The notes: generated from the sequence alone by a model not told the origin. A stretch of 64,000 nucleotides of DNA from Methylobacterium sp. NMS14P (GCF_028583545.1 NZ_CP087106.1:1426001-1490000), one strand, 5' to 3'. Counted from the stretch's first letter, positions 25,697-35,234 are shown. Translations and numbers: made by a program.

Positions 25697-26086
25697 ATGC
25701 GTCAGACCCCGGACGGAACCCTCGCCCTGCTGATCGCGGCCCTGCGCGAGGGGACGGCGCATATCGAGGCGCTGCTCACGCTGGCGCGGACGGAGGTCGA
25801 CGGCAATTTCCGGGCGATCGTGTCGCTGATCGCCATCGTCGGCACGATCCCGGTGCTGCTGATCGTCACCTTCTTCCTCGGCCTGGACGCCGTGGTGAAG
25901 CTCCTGGCCGTGCCGTTCGGCGCCGAGGCGCCGGCCGCGCTGATCGTCGCCGCGCCGTTCCTCGTCATCGCGCTGGGCCTCGGCTGGATGGGCGCCCGCC
26001 GGATGGCGCTCTCGAACCTCGAGCCCTGGCGGACGTGGCGGCAGGTGAAGCGGGACGTCCGCGAGGTGACCCGCGCCGGCGCGTGA
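25697..26086 (+). CDS. Two-helix membrane protein (DUF1469/holin-X-like)
   Basis: 129 residues. An amphipathic N-terminal helix (ALREGTAHIEALLTLARTEVDGNFRA) precedes two transmembrane helices (about 45-68 and 78-100). The C-terminus is basic. This is the layout of the phage-holin-superfamily 6/DUF1469 group, common as envelope proteins of unknown role in Rhizobiales. No lysis genes are near, so a holin function is unlikely. Confidence 0.55.
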   Translation: MRQTPDGTLALLIAALREGTAHIEALLTLARTEVDGNFRAIVSLIAIVGTIPVLLIVTFFLGLDAVVKLLAVPFGAEAPAALIVAAPFLVIALGLGWMGARRMALSNLEPWRTWRQVKRDVREVTRAGA

Positions 26087-26255
26087 CGTCGAGACTGGAA
26101 ATCCCAGCGATGTCAGTATGATGCGGCCCGATGCTCGCGCGTGACCTGAGCGGGGGCCGGTCCCGCGCGCCGTTCCGGGCGCGCTCGACCAATCTGTCCG
26201 AATCCGGAGCCAAGTCCCTGTCGGAACGAAGCGATCCGACCGAGCCACGCCGGCC

Positions 26256-28034
26256 CTAGCCGGTCGGCGCCAGCATGGCGCCGAGGCCCGGATCGAGCGG
26301 CACGTCGAGGCGGCAACGGAGGCCCTCGGCCTCGAAGGCGAGGTCGACGGTGCCGGCGAGTTCGCGCCGCACGCCGCCGGCGATCAGCCGCGTCCCGAAG
26401 CCCACCCGGGTCGGCGCCCGCACCGGCGGGCCGCCGCGCTCCTCCCAGCTGAGTCGCAGGCGCCGCTCCCCCGCCGCGCCGGCGGCGAGCGACCACGCCA
26501 CCCGGACCCGGCCCTCGCGGACCGAGAGGGCGCCGTACTTGGCGGCGTTGGTGGTCAGCTCGTGGACCGTCATGCCGAGGGCCAGCACCTCGCGGGGGCT
26601 CAGCGACACGTCCGGCCCGTCCAGGCGGATCTGGTCGCCGCCGGTCCGGTACGGGCCGAGCTCGTTCTCCAGCACCTCGCGCAGGGCGGCCCCGCTCCAA
26701 TCCTCGCGGGTCAGGAGGTCGTGGGTCTTGGACAGGGCCAGGATCCGCGCCTCCAGGACCTCCGCGGAGCCGCGGGACTGCCGGGCGAGGGCCTGGACGG
26801 TGGCCAGGGTGTTCTTCACCCGGTGGTTCAGCTCGTGCAGCATCGTCCCCTGCTGCGCCTGCAGGGCGCGCCCGCGCTGGATCTCCGCGCGCAGCGCGGC
26901 GGTGCTGCTCTGGAGCGTGCCGGCCATGGCGTCGAGCTTGCTGCCGAGCCGGTCGAACTCCGCGGCGCCGCGCAGGCCGGTGCGGGCGGCGAGGTCGCCG
27001 GCCTGCCACGCCGCCGCGGTGCGCAGGAGCCGGTCGACCGGGCGTCGGATGAACACCCGCCCGGCCACGAGGGCGGCGGCGAGCGCCAGGGCCGCCCCCA
27101 GGGCGATCAGCACCAGCCCGCGGCGGGTGGCGGCGTCGATGTCCGCGAAGGCGGTGGCGTAGTCGCGCCCGACGACCACGCGCACCCCCGCCAGCGGGCC
27201 GTCCGGCATCGCGGTGGCGATGATCCGCTGGCGACCGTCGAGGCCCGCGGCGACGCGGACGTCGCTGCCCGCGGCCTCCAGCATGGCGGCCCGGTCGGGC
27301 GGGATCGGCCTGCCGATCCAGGCCGCCTCGTCCGGGCGGCGGGCGATGATCAGGCCGTCACGGTCCGTCACGGTGATCGCCGTCTCCGCCTGATGGAGCG
27401 CCTGTTCCAGGTGATCGGAGAGCCAGTCGAGGTCGACGGCGGCGAGCAGGACGCCCGCGGGCGCGCCCGCCGAGTCGCCGGCGTGGACGGCCCGGGCGAA
27501 GTGGATCGACGGCCGCCGCGTCTGGAAGCCGACCGCGTAGCCGCCCACCGCGTAGCCGCCGCGCTCCAGGGCGCGGCGGTGATAGGCCCGGCCGCGGCTC
27601 GAGTAGGAGCCCGCGGGCGCGCCGGCGCTGTCGCAGATCACGGCCCCGTCGGGATCGGTGAGGGCGATCAGCAGCACGTGCGGCAGCCGCGCGGCCGCCC
27701 GCCGCAGGTAGGCGGTGCAGGCCGCCGGCTCCCGCACCTGCACGGTGGCGTCCTCGGAGATCAGGTCGAGGGCCTGCTGCATCCGCTCGGAGATCTGCGC
27801 GAAATCCTCCGCGACGTCCCGCGCGGTGGCGCGGGCGTCGGCCCGCACGGCCGCGTCGCGGCTCGCCCGCAGGGCCACCTCGTTGTAGCCCTGGATCGCC
27901 AGCGCCGGGGCGAGGGCGAGCAGCACGAGCAGCAGGATGCGGGTCGTCAGGGACAGGGGCGGTGAGCGCGGCAGCCAGCGCGGCAGAGAGTGCAGGAGCG
28001 AGCGCGGGGTGCGGTATCGGAAGCGGGGCGGCAT
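26256..28034 (-). CDS. HWE-family sensor histidine kinase
   Basis: 592 residues. TM helix at about 31-48, periplasmic Cache-like sensor (50-300), second TM (about 311-332) and HAMP precede a HisKA_2/HWE kinase core. The phospho-acceptor is H404 in NHRVKN, followed by the ATPase motif HELTTNAAKYGAL, the family WEE-type element (LSWEERGG) and GFGTRLI. It autophosphorylates in response to an extracellular cue. It is 6 bases downstream of the receiver-like gene, probably in one operon. Confidence 0.92.
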   Translation of the reverse strand: MPPRFRYRTPRSLLHSLPRWLPRSPPLSLTTRILLLVLLALAPALAIQGYNEVALRASRDAAVRADARATARDVAEDFAQISERMQQALDLISEDATVQVREPAACTAYLRRAAARLPHVLLIALTDPDGAVICDSAGAPAGSYSSRGRAYHRRALERGGYAVGGYAVGFQTRRPSIHFARAVHAGDSAGAPAGVLLAAVDLDWLSDHLEQALHQAETAITVTDRDGLIIARRPDEAAWIGRPIPPDRAAMLEAAGSDVRVAAGLDGRQRIIATAMPDGPLAGVRVVVGRDYATAFADIDAATRRGLVLIALGAALALAAALVAGRVFIRRPVDRLLRTAAAWQAGDLAARTGLRGAAEFDRLGSKLDAMAGTLQSSTAALRAEIQRGRALQAQQGTMLHELNHRVKNTLATVQALARQSRGSAEVLEARILALSKTHDLLTREDWSGAALREVLENELGPYRTGGDQIRLDGPDVSLSPREVLALGMTVHELTTNAAKYGALSVREGRVRVAWSLAAGAAGERRLRLSWEERGGPPVRAPTRVGFGTRLIAGGVRRELAGTVDLAFEAEGLRCRLDVPLDPGLGAMLAPTG

Positions 28035-28040
28035 CGGCGG

Positions 28041-28418
28041 TCAGTCGAGACCGGCGATCATCGCGCGCACCCGCGCGGCCGGGGCCTCCACGGAGAACGG
28101 CTCGGTGATCATCCGCATCCCCGGTTCGAGGCCGACGGTGCCGAAGGCCGCGTTCTCGGCGCAGCCGGTGATGAACAGGACCTTCGGATCCGGCCGGTGC
28201 GCTCGGGCCGCCTCCACCCTCTCCCGGCCGGCGAGGCCGCCGGGCAGGCCGACATCGCCGATCAGCAGCCTGGCCGCCGCGCCGGTCGCCGCGGGGGCGG
28301 CGCGGCGGCGCTCGACCTCCCGCGCGAGGGTGCGGTTGCGCGGCCGGCGGTCCGCCGCCTCGTCCGCGCTCATGAGGCGCCGCCGGATCGGGCGGACGCG
28401 ATCGACGCGTGCGAGCAA
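28041..28418 (-). CDS. Degenerate response-regulator receiver protein
   Basis: 125 residues. The second half resembles a receiver domain: GDVGLPGGLAGRE (phospho-acceptor-type Asp), KVLFITGCAENAAFG and MITEPFSVEA. The N-terminal acidic pocket strand (usually VDDE) is absent, and the conserved Lys of the xKPF motif is Glu. The N-terminal 45 residues are Arg-rich and unlike a receiver. It may be a pseudogene or a phosphorylation-independent partner of the adjacent kinase. Confidence 0.6.
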   Translation of the reverse strand: MLARVDRVRPIRRRLMSADEAADRRPRNRTLAREVERRRAAPAATGAAARLLIGDVGLPGGLAGRERVEAARAHRPDPKVLFITGCAENAAFGTVGLEPGMRMITEPFSVEAPAARVRAMIAGLD

Positions 28419-28526
28419 GCGGATGCGCGGGCGGAACGCCGTCTCATGCCGGCGTTGTTGCAGAACCGGTCGGCCCTTGCCAGCGCGCCGCGCGGTCAGG
28501 GCGGCGGCACCGCGGGACGGATCGTC

Positions 28527-28745
28527 TCAGCGCCCGCGGGGCCGGCCGGCCTCCGGACGCAGGTGCAGGAAGCTGCGCTCGCCGGTCGCGGCTTCGGCCA
28601 CATGCTGGATCGTGTCGAGCAGATCGGACACGGCCCGCGGCCCGGGCGGGCGGAAGCCCGCCTTCGGCTCGACCCAGCGCCCCTGCGTGCGGTCCGCGGC
28701 GATCTGCGCCTCGCTCAGCGCGTCGAAATCCCGGCGTCGGGTCAT
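28527..28745 (-). CDS. Small hypothetical protein
   Basis: 72 residues starting MTRRRDFDALSEAQIAADRTQG, soluble and charged, with no recognised family. It is separated from the receiver gene by about 110 bases and reads in the same direction. Confidence 0.4.
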   Translation of the reverse strand: MTRRRDFDALSEAQIAADRTQGRWVEPKAGFRPPGPRAVSDLLDTIQHVAEAATGERSFLHLRPEAGRPRGR

Positions 28746-28956
28746 GGCTCAGCCCTCCGCCGGGGACTCTGTCGGGGGCATGGTTGACGAAAGGTTAACG
28801 CTGGATCCGCCGGCGGGGCGCGCGTCGACGCGCCGCGAAACGCCGCCGGCTTGATCCCCGGCGCCGACCTCTCTAAACAGCAAAAACCGTGGTAAATCAA
28901 TAGATTAGTGTGATTATAAACTGCAGCCTCCGGGCCGGCGCGGATCGCGGCACAGC

Positions 28957-30228
28957 GTGCGGGGCGCGGTGACCGGTTCCGCGGGTCCTGCCATCGGCAC
29001 CCGGGTCGTCGACACCCTGTCGGGGCTGCGGCCGCTGGCGCCGTTCTTCTGCCTGTACGTGACCTTCGGGGCGACGCTCGGCTTCCTGTCCGGCGGGGCG
29101 CCGCTGATCCTGCGGGCGCGGGGCGTGGAGCTGGCCGAGGTCGGGCTGCTGCAGCTCATCAACCTGCCGGTCGGGCTCACCTTCCTGTGGGCGCCCCTCC
29201 TCGACCGGCTCCGCCTGCCGTTCCTCAGCCACCGGATCGGCTGGATCGCGGCCGCGCAGGCCGCCTCGGTGCTCCTGCTGGCCGTCCTGAGCCTCGGCGA
29301 AACCTGGCCGCTCCCGGCGCTGCTCGCCCTGGCGATCGCCGCCTGCGCCTGCGTGGCGACCATGGACATCGCCCTCGAGGCCCTGGTGGTCGAGACCGTG
29401 CCGGCGGAGCGGCGCGCCTTCGTGGCCTCGGCCAAGCTGTGCGGCGCCTCCCTCGGCGGGATCCTGGGGGTCGGCGTGCTGGTCGGCTCCTACGACAGCC
29501 TGGGCTGGCGCGGCGCGGTCCTGGCCTGCGCGGCCCTCGACGCCCTCTGCCTGCTGCCGATCCTGGGCTACCGGGAGGCGCGCCCGCGCGGGGCCGGCAG
29601 CGGGGCAGCCGGGACCGGCCCGGAGCGCTGGTCGGGCTCGCTGGCCCGGCTGCGCCGCCTGGGCGGACGCGTGCTGGTGCTCGGGGCCTACTTCGCCGCC
29701 TCCTACCTCGTGGCCGGGCCCAACACCCTGGCGCTCCTCGATCTCGGCGTCCCGCTCGGGCAGGTCGGCACGCTCACCGGCACCGTGCTCCCGGCCGTGA
29801 ACCTCGTCATGGCGCTGGCGGCCGGCTGGCTGGCCGCGCGGTTCGGCACGGTCCGGCTGATCGCCGCGGGGGCCCTCGGCGTCCTGGCCTCCGGGGGCCT
29901 GATGGTCGTCGCCTGCGCGGGCCGGATGCCGGATCTCGGCGTCGCCGCCGCCGTGCTGAGCTTCGTCGCGGGCGGGTTCCTGGGCGTGCCGGTCTTCAAC
30001 ATGATCTACCGCTGGGCCCAGGGTCCGAAGCCCGCCACCGACTACGCGCTCCTGTTCGGCGCCGCCTTCTTCGCCGCGATGCCGCTGCGGGTGGCCGCCC
30101 CGGCGCTCGCCGGCTGGATTGGCTGGCCGGGCTACTTCGCCGCCACCCTGCCGCTCTACGCCGCCGCGGTGGCGTGGCTCGCCGTCGCGGTGGACCGGAC
30201 CCTGCGCGACGACGGGGCGGCGCGATGA
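28957..30228 (+). CDS. MFS transporter, RhtX/FptX-like siderophore permease
   Basis: 423 residues from a GTG at 28957 (a GTG at 28969 is also possible), with 12 hydrophobic segments. The start APFFCLYVTFGATLGFLSGG and the loop LWAPLLDRLRLPF resemble single-protein siderophore importers of the RhtX/FptX group. The stop overlaps the FhuF gene start by 4 nt, which supports iron-siderophore import. The upstream 28,862-28,956 segment is AT-rich (TAAATCAATAGATTAG) and is a likely iron-responsive promoter, though no consensus box is assigned. Confidence 0.75.
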   Translation: MRGAVTGSAGPAIGTRVVDTLSGLRPLAPFFCLYVTFGATLGFLSGGAPLILRARGVELAEVGLLQLINLPVGLTFLWAPLLDRLRLPFLSHRIGWIAAAQAASVLLLAVLSLGETWPLPALLALAIAACACVATMDIALEALVVETVPAERRAFVASAKLCGASLGGILGVGVLVGSYDSLGWRGAVLACAALDALCLLPILGYREARPRGAGSGAAGTGPERWSGSLARLRRLGGRVLVLGAYFAASYLVAGPNTLALLDLGVPLGQVGTLTGTVLPAVNLVMALAAGWLAARFGTVRLIAAGALGVLASGGLMVVACAGRMPDLGVAAAVLSFVAGGFLGVPVFNMIYRWAQGPKPATDYALLFGAAFFAAMPLRVAAPALAGWIGWPGYFAATLPLYAAAVAWLAVAVDRTLRDDGAAR

Positions 30229-30995
30229 TCGCCGAGGTCGCCGCCCAGGTTCCCGACACGCTCGCGGCCTACCGGGACGGGATCGCCGAGGGCCCCGGCG
30301 GCCCGGAGGCGCTACCGCTCGGCGCCCTGCGCGACCCCGACGTGTTCGACGCGACGCTGGCGGCCTTCGGGGCCGGGTTCGGCGCGGAGTTCCGGACCGC
30401 GGACCCGCGGGTCCGAGTCTCGTACTGGAGCCAGTTCTACCTCGCGGCCCTGGCGACGCCGGCGCTGACCGCCCTGGTGCGCCTCGGCCGGCCGCTGCCG
30501 CTCGCCTTCGACGCGGTCAGCCTCGAGCTCGACGGGGCCGGCCGCCCGTGCCGCTTCCGCCTCCCCGCGGACGGGTCCGCCTGCGCGGCCTGCCCGGCGC
30601 CCGGCCTGACCGGGCTGGTGGAGGCGCATCTGCGCCCGTTCGTCGAGCTCTGCCACGCCCGGTGCGGGATCGCGCCCCGGGTCCTCTGGGGCAACGCCGC
30701 GGTGATCCTCGACTACGTCGCCCGGGAACTCGGGGACCCGCTCGCCGGGCTGGCTGGGGACGGGGAGGGGGACGGCGGCGGCTGTGCGAGCGCCTGCACC
30801 GCCGCCTGTGACGACGTCGCGGCCTGCCTCGGATGGCGCGCCGGCTCCGGCTGCGCTAGGAGCCCGCTGGCGCAGGCGCTGTGCCCGGGGGCGTCGGGCT
30901 GCCGGCGGCGGCGCGTCTGCTGCCTGCGCCACCGCCTGCCAGGGGTGCCGTCCTGCGGCGCGCTCTGCCCCGTCGAGTGCGCCGCCCAACGCTGA
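30225..30995 (+). CDS. fhuF: FhuF-type ferric siderophore reductase
   Basis: 256 residues. The C-terminal 2Fe-2S ligand set is a Cys pair, ten residues, then CGALC (CCLRHRLPG...CGALC), the FhuF pattern. WGNAAVILDY and FELCH-like helices also fit. The enzyme reduces Fe(III)-siderophore at the inner membrane to release iron. It starts inside the MFS stop codon (ATGA). An extra Cys-rich insert (GCASACTAACDDVAACLG) lies before the ligand set and is unusual. Confidence 0.8.
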   Translation: MIAEVAAQVPDTLAAYRDGIAEGPGGPEALPLGALRDPDVFDATLAAFGAGFGAEFRTADPRVRVSYWSQFYLAALATPALTALVRLGRPLPLAFDAVSLELDGAGRPCRFRLPADGSACAACPAPGLTGLVEAHLRPFVELCHARCGIAPRVLWGNAAVILDYVARELGDPLAGLAGDGEGDGGGCASACTAACDDVAACLGWRAGSGCARSPLAQALCPGASGCRRRRVCCLRHRLPGVPSCGALCPVECAAQR

Positions 30996-31008
30996 TCCGA
31001 GCCGCGCG

Positions 31009-32757
31009 ATGCTGAAGGCCTTCCTCGCCTATTACCGGCCGTACCGGACGCTGTTCCTGGTCGATTTCGGCTGCGCGGTGCTGTCGGGCCTGCTGGAGCT
31101 CGGCTTCCCGATCGCGGTGAAGGGTTTCATCGACAGCCTGCTGCCCCGGCAGGACTGGGGGCTGATCCTGCTCGCCGCGGCGGCGCTGGCGCTGGTCTAC
31201 GTCGCCAATACCGGCCTGATGGTGGTGGTCACCTACTGGGGCCACGTGCTCGGCATCAACATCGAGACCACCATGCGGGCCCGGGCCTTCGACCACCTGC
31301 AGAAGCTCTCCTTCCGCTTCTACGACAGCCAGAAGACCGGCCACCTCGTCGCCCGCGTGACCAAGGACCTGGAGGAGATCGGCGAGGTCGCCCATCACGG
31401 GCCCGAGGACCTGTTCATCGCCGTGATGACGCTGTTCGGCGCCTTCGCGCTGATGCTCACGGTCCACGCGCCGCTGGCGCTGATCACCGCGGCGATCCTG
31501 CCGCTGATCGCCTTCGTGTCGATCCGCTACGGCGGCCGCATGACCCGCAACTGGCAGGCCCAGTACGGCCGGGTCGGCGCCTTCAACGCCCGGATCGAGG
31601 AGAATGTCGGCGGCATGAGGGTCGTGCAGGCCTTCGCCAACGAGCCCCACGAGCGCGCTCTGTTCGCCCTCGACAACGCCCGCTACCGCGACACCAAGCT
31701 CGAGGCCTACCGGCTGATGGCCGCGGGCCTGTCGATCAACTACCTGGGCCTGCGCCTCGTCCAGATCGCGGTGCTGCTCGGCGGCGCCGCCTTCGTGGTC
31801 CGGGGCGACCTGACGCCCGGCGGCTTCGTGGGCTTCCTGCTGCTGGTGGGCGTGTTCTACCGGCCGCTGGAGAAGATCGGCGCCGTGGTCGAGACGTATC
31901 CGAAGGGGGTCGCGGGCTTCCGCCGCTACCAGGAGCTGCTGGCCACCGAGCCCGACATCACCGACCGGCCGGAGGCCCGCGCGGTCGGCGCCTTGCGCGG
32001 CGACATCCGTTTCGAGGGGGTGAGCTTCGGCTACGGCCCCGGCCGCCCGGTCTTCACCGGCCTCGACCTCGCGGTGGCGGCCGGCGAGACCGTGGCCTTC
32101 GTGGGCCCCTCGGGGGTCGGCAAGACCACCCTCTGCGCCCTGCTGCCGCGCTTCTACGAAGTCGAGGCGGGCCGCATCACCGTGGACGGCATCGACATCC
32201 GCGCCATCACCCTGGCGAGCCTGCGCCGCCAGATCGGCATCGTGCAGCAGGACGTGTTCCTGTTCGCCGGCACGATCCGGGAGAACATCGCCTACGGCCG
32301 CCTCGACGCCACCGAGGCCGAGATCGACGCCGCCGCGCGGCGCGCCCGGCTCGGCGGGCTGATCGACGGCCTGCCGGAGGGCCTCGACACCGTGGTGGGC
32401 GAGCGCGGCGTGCGCCTGTCGGGCGGCCAGAAGCAGCGCATCGCCATCGCGCGGGTCTTCCTCAAGAACCCGCCGATCCTGATCCTCGACGAGGCGACCT
32501 CGGCGCTCGACACCGAGACCGAGCGGGAGATCCAGCGGGCGCTCGCCGAGCTCGCCCGCGGGCGCACGACCCTGGTGATCGCCCACCGCCTCGCCACCAT
32601 CCGGGACGCCGACCGCATCGTGGTCCTGGGGGAGGGCGGGGTCGTCGAGGCGGGCCGGCACGCGGCGCTGCTCGCCGCCGGCGGCCCCTACAGCCGCCTG
32701 CACGCGGCGCAGTTCGGGCGCGGCGAATCCGGGTCGGGCGTCCTCGCGGCGGAGTGA
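31009..32757 (+). CDS. ABC transporter, fused permease and ATPase
   Basis: 582 residues from the ATG at 31009. Six transmembrane helices occupy residues 1-320, then an ATPase with Walker A GPSGVGKTT (about 366), Q-loop IVQQDVFLF, signature LSGGQKQR, Walker B ILILDEATSALD and H-loop AHRLAT. It is an exporter-type half transporter that dimerises. It starts 13 bases after fhuF, so it probably moves a siderophore or its intermediates. The other possibility is a lipid or drug exporter. Confidence 0.9.
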   Translation: MLKAFLAYYRPYRTLFLVDFGCAVLSGLLELGFPIAVKGFIDSLLPRQDWGLILLAAAALALVYVANTGLMVVVTYWGHVLGINIETTMRARAFDHLQKLSFRFYDSQKTGHLVARVTKDLEEIGEVAHHGPEDLFIAVMTLFGAFALMLTVHAPLALITAAILPLIAFVSIRYGGRMTRNWQAQYGRVGAFNARIEENVGGMRVVQAFANEPHERALFALDNARYRDTKLEAYRLMAAGLSINYLGLRLVQIAVLLGGAAFVVRGDLTPGGFVGFLLLVGVFYRPLEKIGAVVETYPKGVAGFRRYQELLATEPDITDRPEARAVGALRGDIRFEGVSFGYGPGRPVFTGLDLAVAAGETVAFVGPSGVGKTTLCALLPRFYEVEAGRITVDGIDIRAITLASLRRQIGIVQQDVFLFAGTIRENIAYGRLDATEAEIDAAARRARLGGLIDGLPEGLDTVVGERGVRLSGGQKQRIAIARVFLKNPPILILDEATSALDTETEREIQRALAELARGRTTLVIAHRLATIRDADRIVVLGEGGVVEAGRHAALLAAGGPYSRLHAAQFGRGESGSGVLAAE

Positions 32758-32836
32758 GGACCCGTCCCGCCCGTGTCGTTCCCGATCCGGTCGAGACGGG
32801 GGCGATCGCCGAGCCCGTACCGCACGCGGCGCGGGT

Positions 32837-32931
32837 CCCCTCTCCTGGGCGGGAGAGGGACAGGGTGAGGGATCAGGTCTGTCCGGAGAGGTCGCATCCC
32901 TCACCCTAACCCTCTCCCGCACGGGAGAGGG
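32837..32931. repeat. Pair of inverted REP-like palindromes
   Basis: Two palindromes, CCCTCTCCTGGGCGGGAGAGGG (32,839-) and CCCTCTCCCGCACGGGAGAGGG with a CCTCACCCTAAC tail (32,896-), face each other. Related units occur at 43,695 and 43,801 inside a coding gene. They sit after the ABC gene and could stabilise or terminate transcripts. Confidence 0.75.
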
Positions 32932-32998
32932 GGCGGCGCGGCTGTATCGACCGGAGTGACCGTCCGAACAAACCGCCCCGACCCGATCGGAAACGGCT

Positions 32999-34057
32999 CT
33001 AGGGCGGCGGCGCACTCGACTCGCGCACGACGAGGCGCGTGGGAAACAGCTTCTGGGCGAGGTCGTCCGGCGCCCGCGTCCCCTCGATCAGCGCGACCAG
33101 CGTCGCGAACGCGAACCGGACCATGTCGAGCACCGGGACATCGACCGAGGTCAGGCTCGGGACCGCGTAGGCCCCCTGGGTGAGGTTGTCGAAGCCGACG
33201 ACGCGGATCTCCGCGGGGACCCGCACGCCGCCCTCGTGCAGCGCCCGCAGCACGCCGAACGCCACCCGGTCGCTGGCGGCCACGACGGCGTCCGGCCGGG
33301 CGCCCGGCCCTCTCTCGAGCAGCGCCCGCGCGGCCCGGTAGCCGCCCGCGGCGGTCCCGTCGCAGGGAACCACGAGGGCGTCGCGCAGGGGCAGCCCGGC
33401 CTCCGCGAGGGCGTCCCGGTAGCCGCGGAACCGCTCAGTGGCGGCGAGCGGCCGGCGATCGTCGCCCGCGAGCAGGCAGATCGACCGGCTGCCCGCCGCG
33501 ATCAGGTGGCGGACGGCCCCGTGGATCGCGTCGCGCTCGGCCCGCGCGACGTAGTGCGTGCCGGGCACGTCCAGGCCGAACACCACGAACGGGCACCGCT
33601 TGGCCTGGAGCAGGCCGATCAGCGGGTCGTCCCGATCCTCGGCGAAGACCACGAGTCCGTCGACCCGGGCCTCGCTGACGAGGCTGGCGATTCGGCCCGG
33701 GCCGTCCGGGTCGTCGCCGCGGCGGCAGCGGTGGACCAGGGTGTAGCCCTGCTGGTCGGTGACGGTGCCGAAGGTCTGGAGGACGTGGCCGTGATCGGCC
33801 TCCTCCCCCGGGCGACCTCCGTCGGCGGCGGGCTCCGGCGCCGGGGCGAACACGCAGGCGATGCTGCGGCTCGGCTTCTTGCGCAGGGACCGGGCGGCGA
33901 GGCTGGGCACGAAGTCCAGGTCGCGCATGGCCGTCTCGATGGTCTCGCGCGTGGTCCGGGCGACCTTCTGCGGGTGGTTCAGGACCAGCGAGACCGTCTG
34001 GAAGCTCACGCCGGCCCGTCGGGCGACGTCCTTGATCGTCGTCTGGCCCATCGTCAC
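32999..34057 (-). CDS. LacI-family transcriptional regulator
   Basis: 352 residues. The N-terminal HTH (TIKDVARRAGVSFQTVSLVLN) and hinge (VARSLRKKPSRSIA) precede a periplasmic-binding-protein-like effector domain with VDGLVVFAEDRDD and the dimerisation segment RVVGFDNLTQGAYAVPSLTSVDVP. A start at the second Met (MGQTT) is equally likely. No sugar gene is adjacent, so the target operon is unknown. Long gaps on both sides suggest it is monocistronic. Confidence 0.92.
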   Translation of the reverse strand: MTMGQTTIKDVARRAGVSFQTVSLVLNHPQKVARTTRETIETAMRDLDFVPSLAARSLRKKPSRSIACVFAPAPEPAADGGRPGEEADHGHVLQTFGTVTDQQGYTLVHRCRRGDDPDGPGRIASLVSEARVDGLVVFAEDRDDPLIGLLQAKRCPFVVFGLDVPGTHYVARAERDAIHGAVRHLIAAGSRSICLLAGDDRRPLAATERFRGYRDALAEAGLPLRDALVVPCDGTAAGGYRAARALLERGPGARPDAVVAASDRVAFGVLRALHEGGVRVPAEIRVVGFDNLTQGAYAVPSLTSVDVPVLDMVRFAFATLVALIEGTRAPDDLAQKLFPTRLVVRESSAPPP

Positions 34058-34372
34058 CTCGAGAGCCGGTCCGGACGGCCGCGGCCCGGCGCGGGGCGCC
34101 GCCTCGTTCGGTGCGACAATCTAGATCTGTATCGATCGGAGATAAAGCCGCGGGCCGGGCAGCGAAGACGGCACCTCCCGGCGCGAAGGCTGCGCAGCAC
34201 CGATCATTCGCGCGCGAAATCCGGTCCATCCAGCGGATTCCCGGGCATCCCGGTCCCGCCTTCCGGCCGGCCCGCCGGGCAGGAACCTTGTCCGCCCTGT
34301 GCGGTTCGCCGGGCAGCACCTCAAGCGATGATCGGGGCGTCGGGTGCCTCACCCAATCCGGAAGCCACTCCC
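34058..34372. other. Divergent intergenic region
   Basis: 315 bases between the LacI-type gene and the DUF4142 gene with no supported gene. The segment near 34,121 (ATCTAGATCTGTATCGATC) is a near-palindrome and could be an operator of the LacI protein. Confidence 0.4.
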
Positions 34373-35071
34373 ATGATGCACCGTCGCATGCACCGACGCG
34401 CTCTCCTCACCACGATGCTGGGCGCCACCGCGGCCCTGGCGGTCACGCGCACCGCCCTCGCGCAGGTCACGCCGGCCGGCGCGATCCCGACCGGCGCCTA
34501 TCTCCAGATGGCCACCGGCGGCGGCCTGTTCCTGGAGAATACGGCCCGCGACGCCCACGCGAAGACCACCAATCCCGGCGTCAAGAAGTTCGCCCGCGCC
34601 GAGGTGGTCGAGCAGGTGAACCTCGCCCGCAAGATCGGCGCCTACACGGGCGGCGCCCCGATCCCCGGCCCGGCCGCGGCGGCGGGCCCGGGCGGCCTGA
34701 TCGGCGGCCTCGTCGCGGCGCCCGTGGCGGTGGCCGGCACCGCCGTGAGCGCGGCGGGCAGTGTCGCGGGCGGCGTCGCGGGCGGCGTGCTCGGCGGCCC
34801 GGGCCCGGCCCAGGGCATGACCACCGACGCGCAGAAGGCGCAGATCCTGGCGCAGCTCAGCGCCATGCCGCCGGGGCCGCAATACGACGCCACCTTCGTG
34901 AACGCCTCGCTCCAGGGTCATCGGGAGGCGCTGGGCATCCACGGCGCCTACGCCCAGTCGGGCGAGGATCCCGGCCTGCGCGCGATCGCCCGCGGCGCCC
35001 TGCCGCTGATCAACCTGCACATCGCCCGGCTCAGCCGGATGCAGGCGATGATGGGCGGTCAGGCGGGCTGA
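34373..35071 (+). CDS. Exported DUF4142 protein
   Basis: 232 residues. Two Met codons start a basic, hydrophobic signal peptide ending near ALAQ (residue 31), with RRMHRRAL resembling a twin-arginine region. The mature part is the helical DUF4142 (ferritin-like bundle): FLENTARDAHAKT, VKKFARAEVVEQ, and HREALGIHGAYAQSGEDPGLRAIAR. A Gly/Ala/Val-rich insert (about residues 100-145) is unusual and hydrophobic. The role is unknown; the family is often linked with envelope stress. Confidence 0.8.
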   Translation: MMHRRMHRRALLTTMLGATAALAVTRTALAQVTPAGAIPTGAYLQMATGGGLFLENTARDAHAKTTNPGVKKFARAEVVEQVNLARKIGAYTGGAPIPGPAAAAGPGGLIGGLVAAPVAVAGTAVSAAGSVAGGVAGGVLGGPGPAQGMTTDAQKAQILAQLSAMPPGPQYDATFVNASLQGHREALGIHGAYAQSGEDPGLRAIARGALPLINLHIARLSRMQAMMGGQAG

Positions 35072-35150
35072 GCCGCCGGACGACGGGGCCGGTCCGCCGC
35101 GCGGCGGACCGGCTCCCCCAGGTTCCCCACCGGCCTCGCGGAGGCCCCCG

Positions 35151-35234
35151 TCAGCCGGCCCGCTCGCGCAGCCGCTGCACCAATCTGAGCAGCACGCCGC
35201 GGATATGGGATCGAAGCTGGGCGTTCTCTGTCAT
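35151..35234 (-). CDS. Possible 27-residue peptide
   Basis: MTENAQLRSHIRGVLLRLVQRLRERAG. It shares an LR(S/A)HIR(G/S)VL core with the 68-residue frame at 35299. It is cationic and amphipathic. Support rests only on this similarity and the clear start and stop. Confidence 0.3.
   Translation of the reverse strand: MTENAQLRSHIRGVLLRLVQRLRERAG

Noticed and set aside
25697..26086. Phage holin
   Set aside because: Only a membrane-helix resemblance; no endolysin or other phage genes are near.
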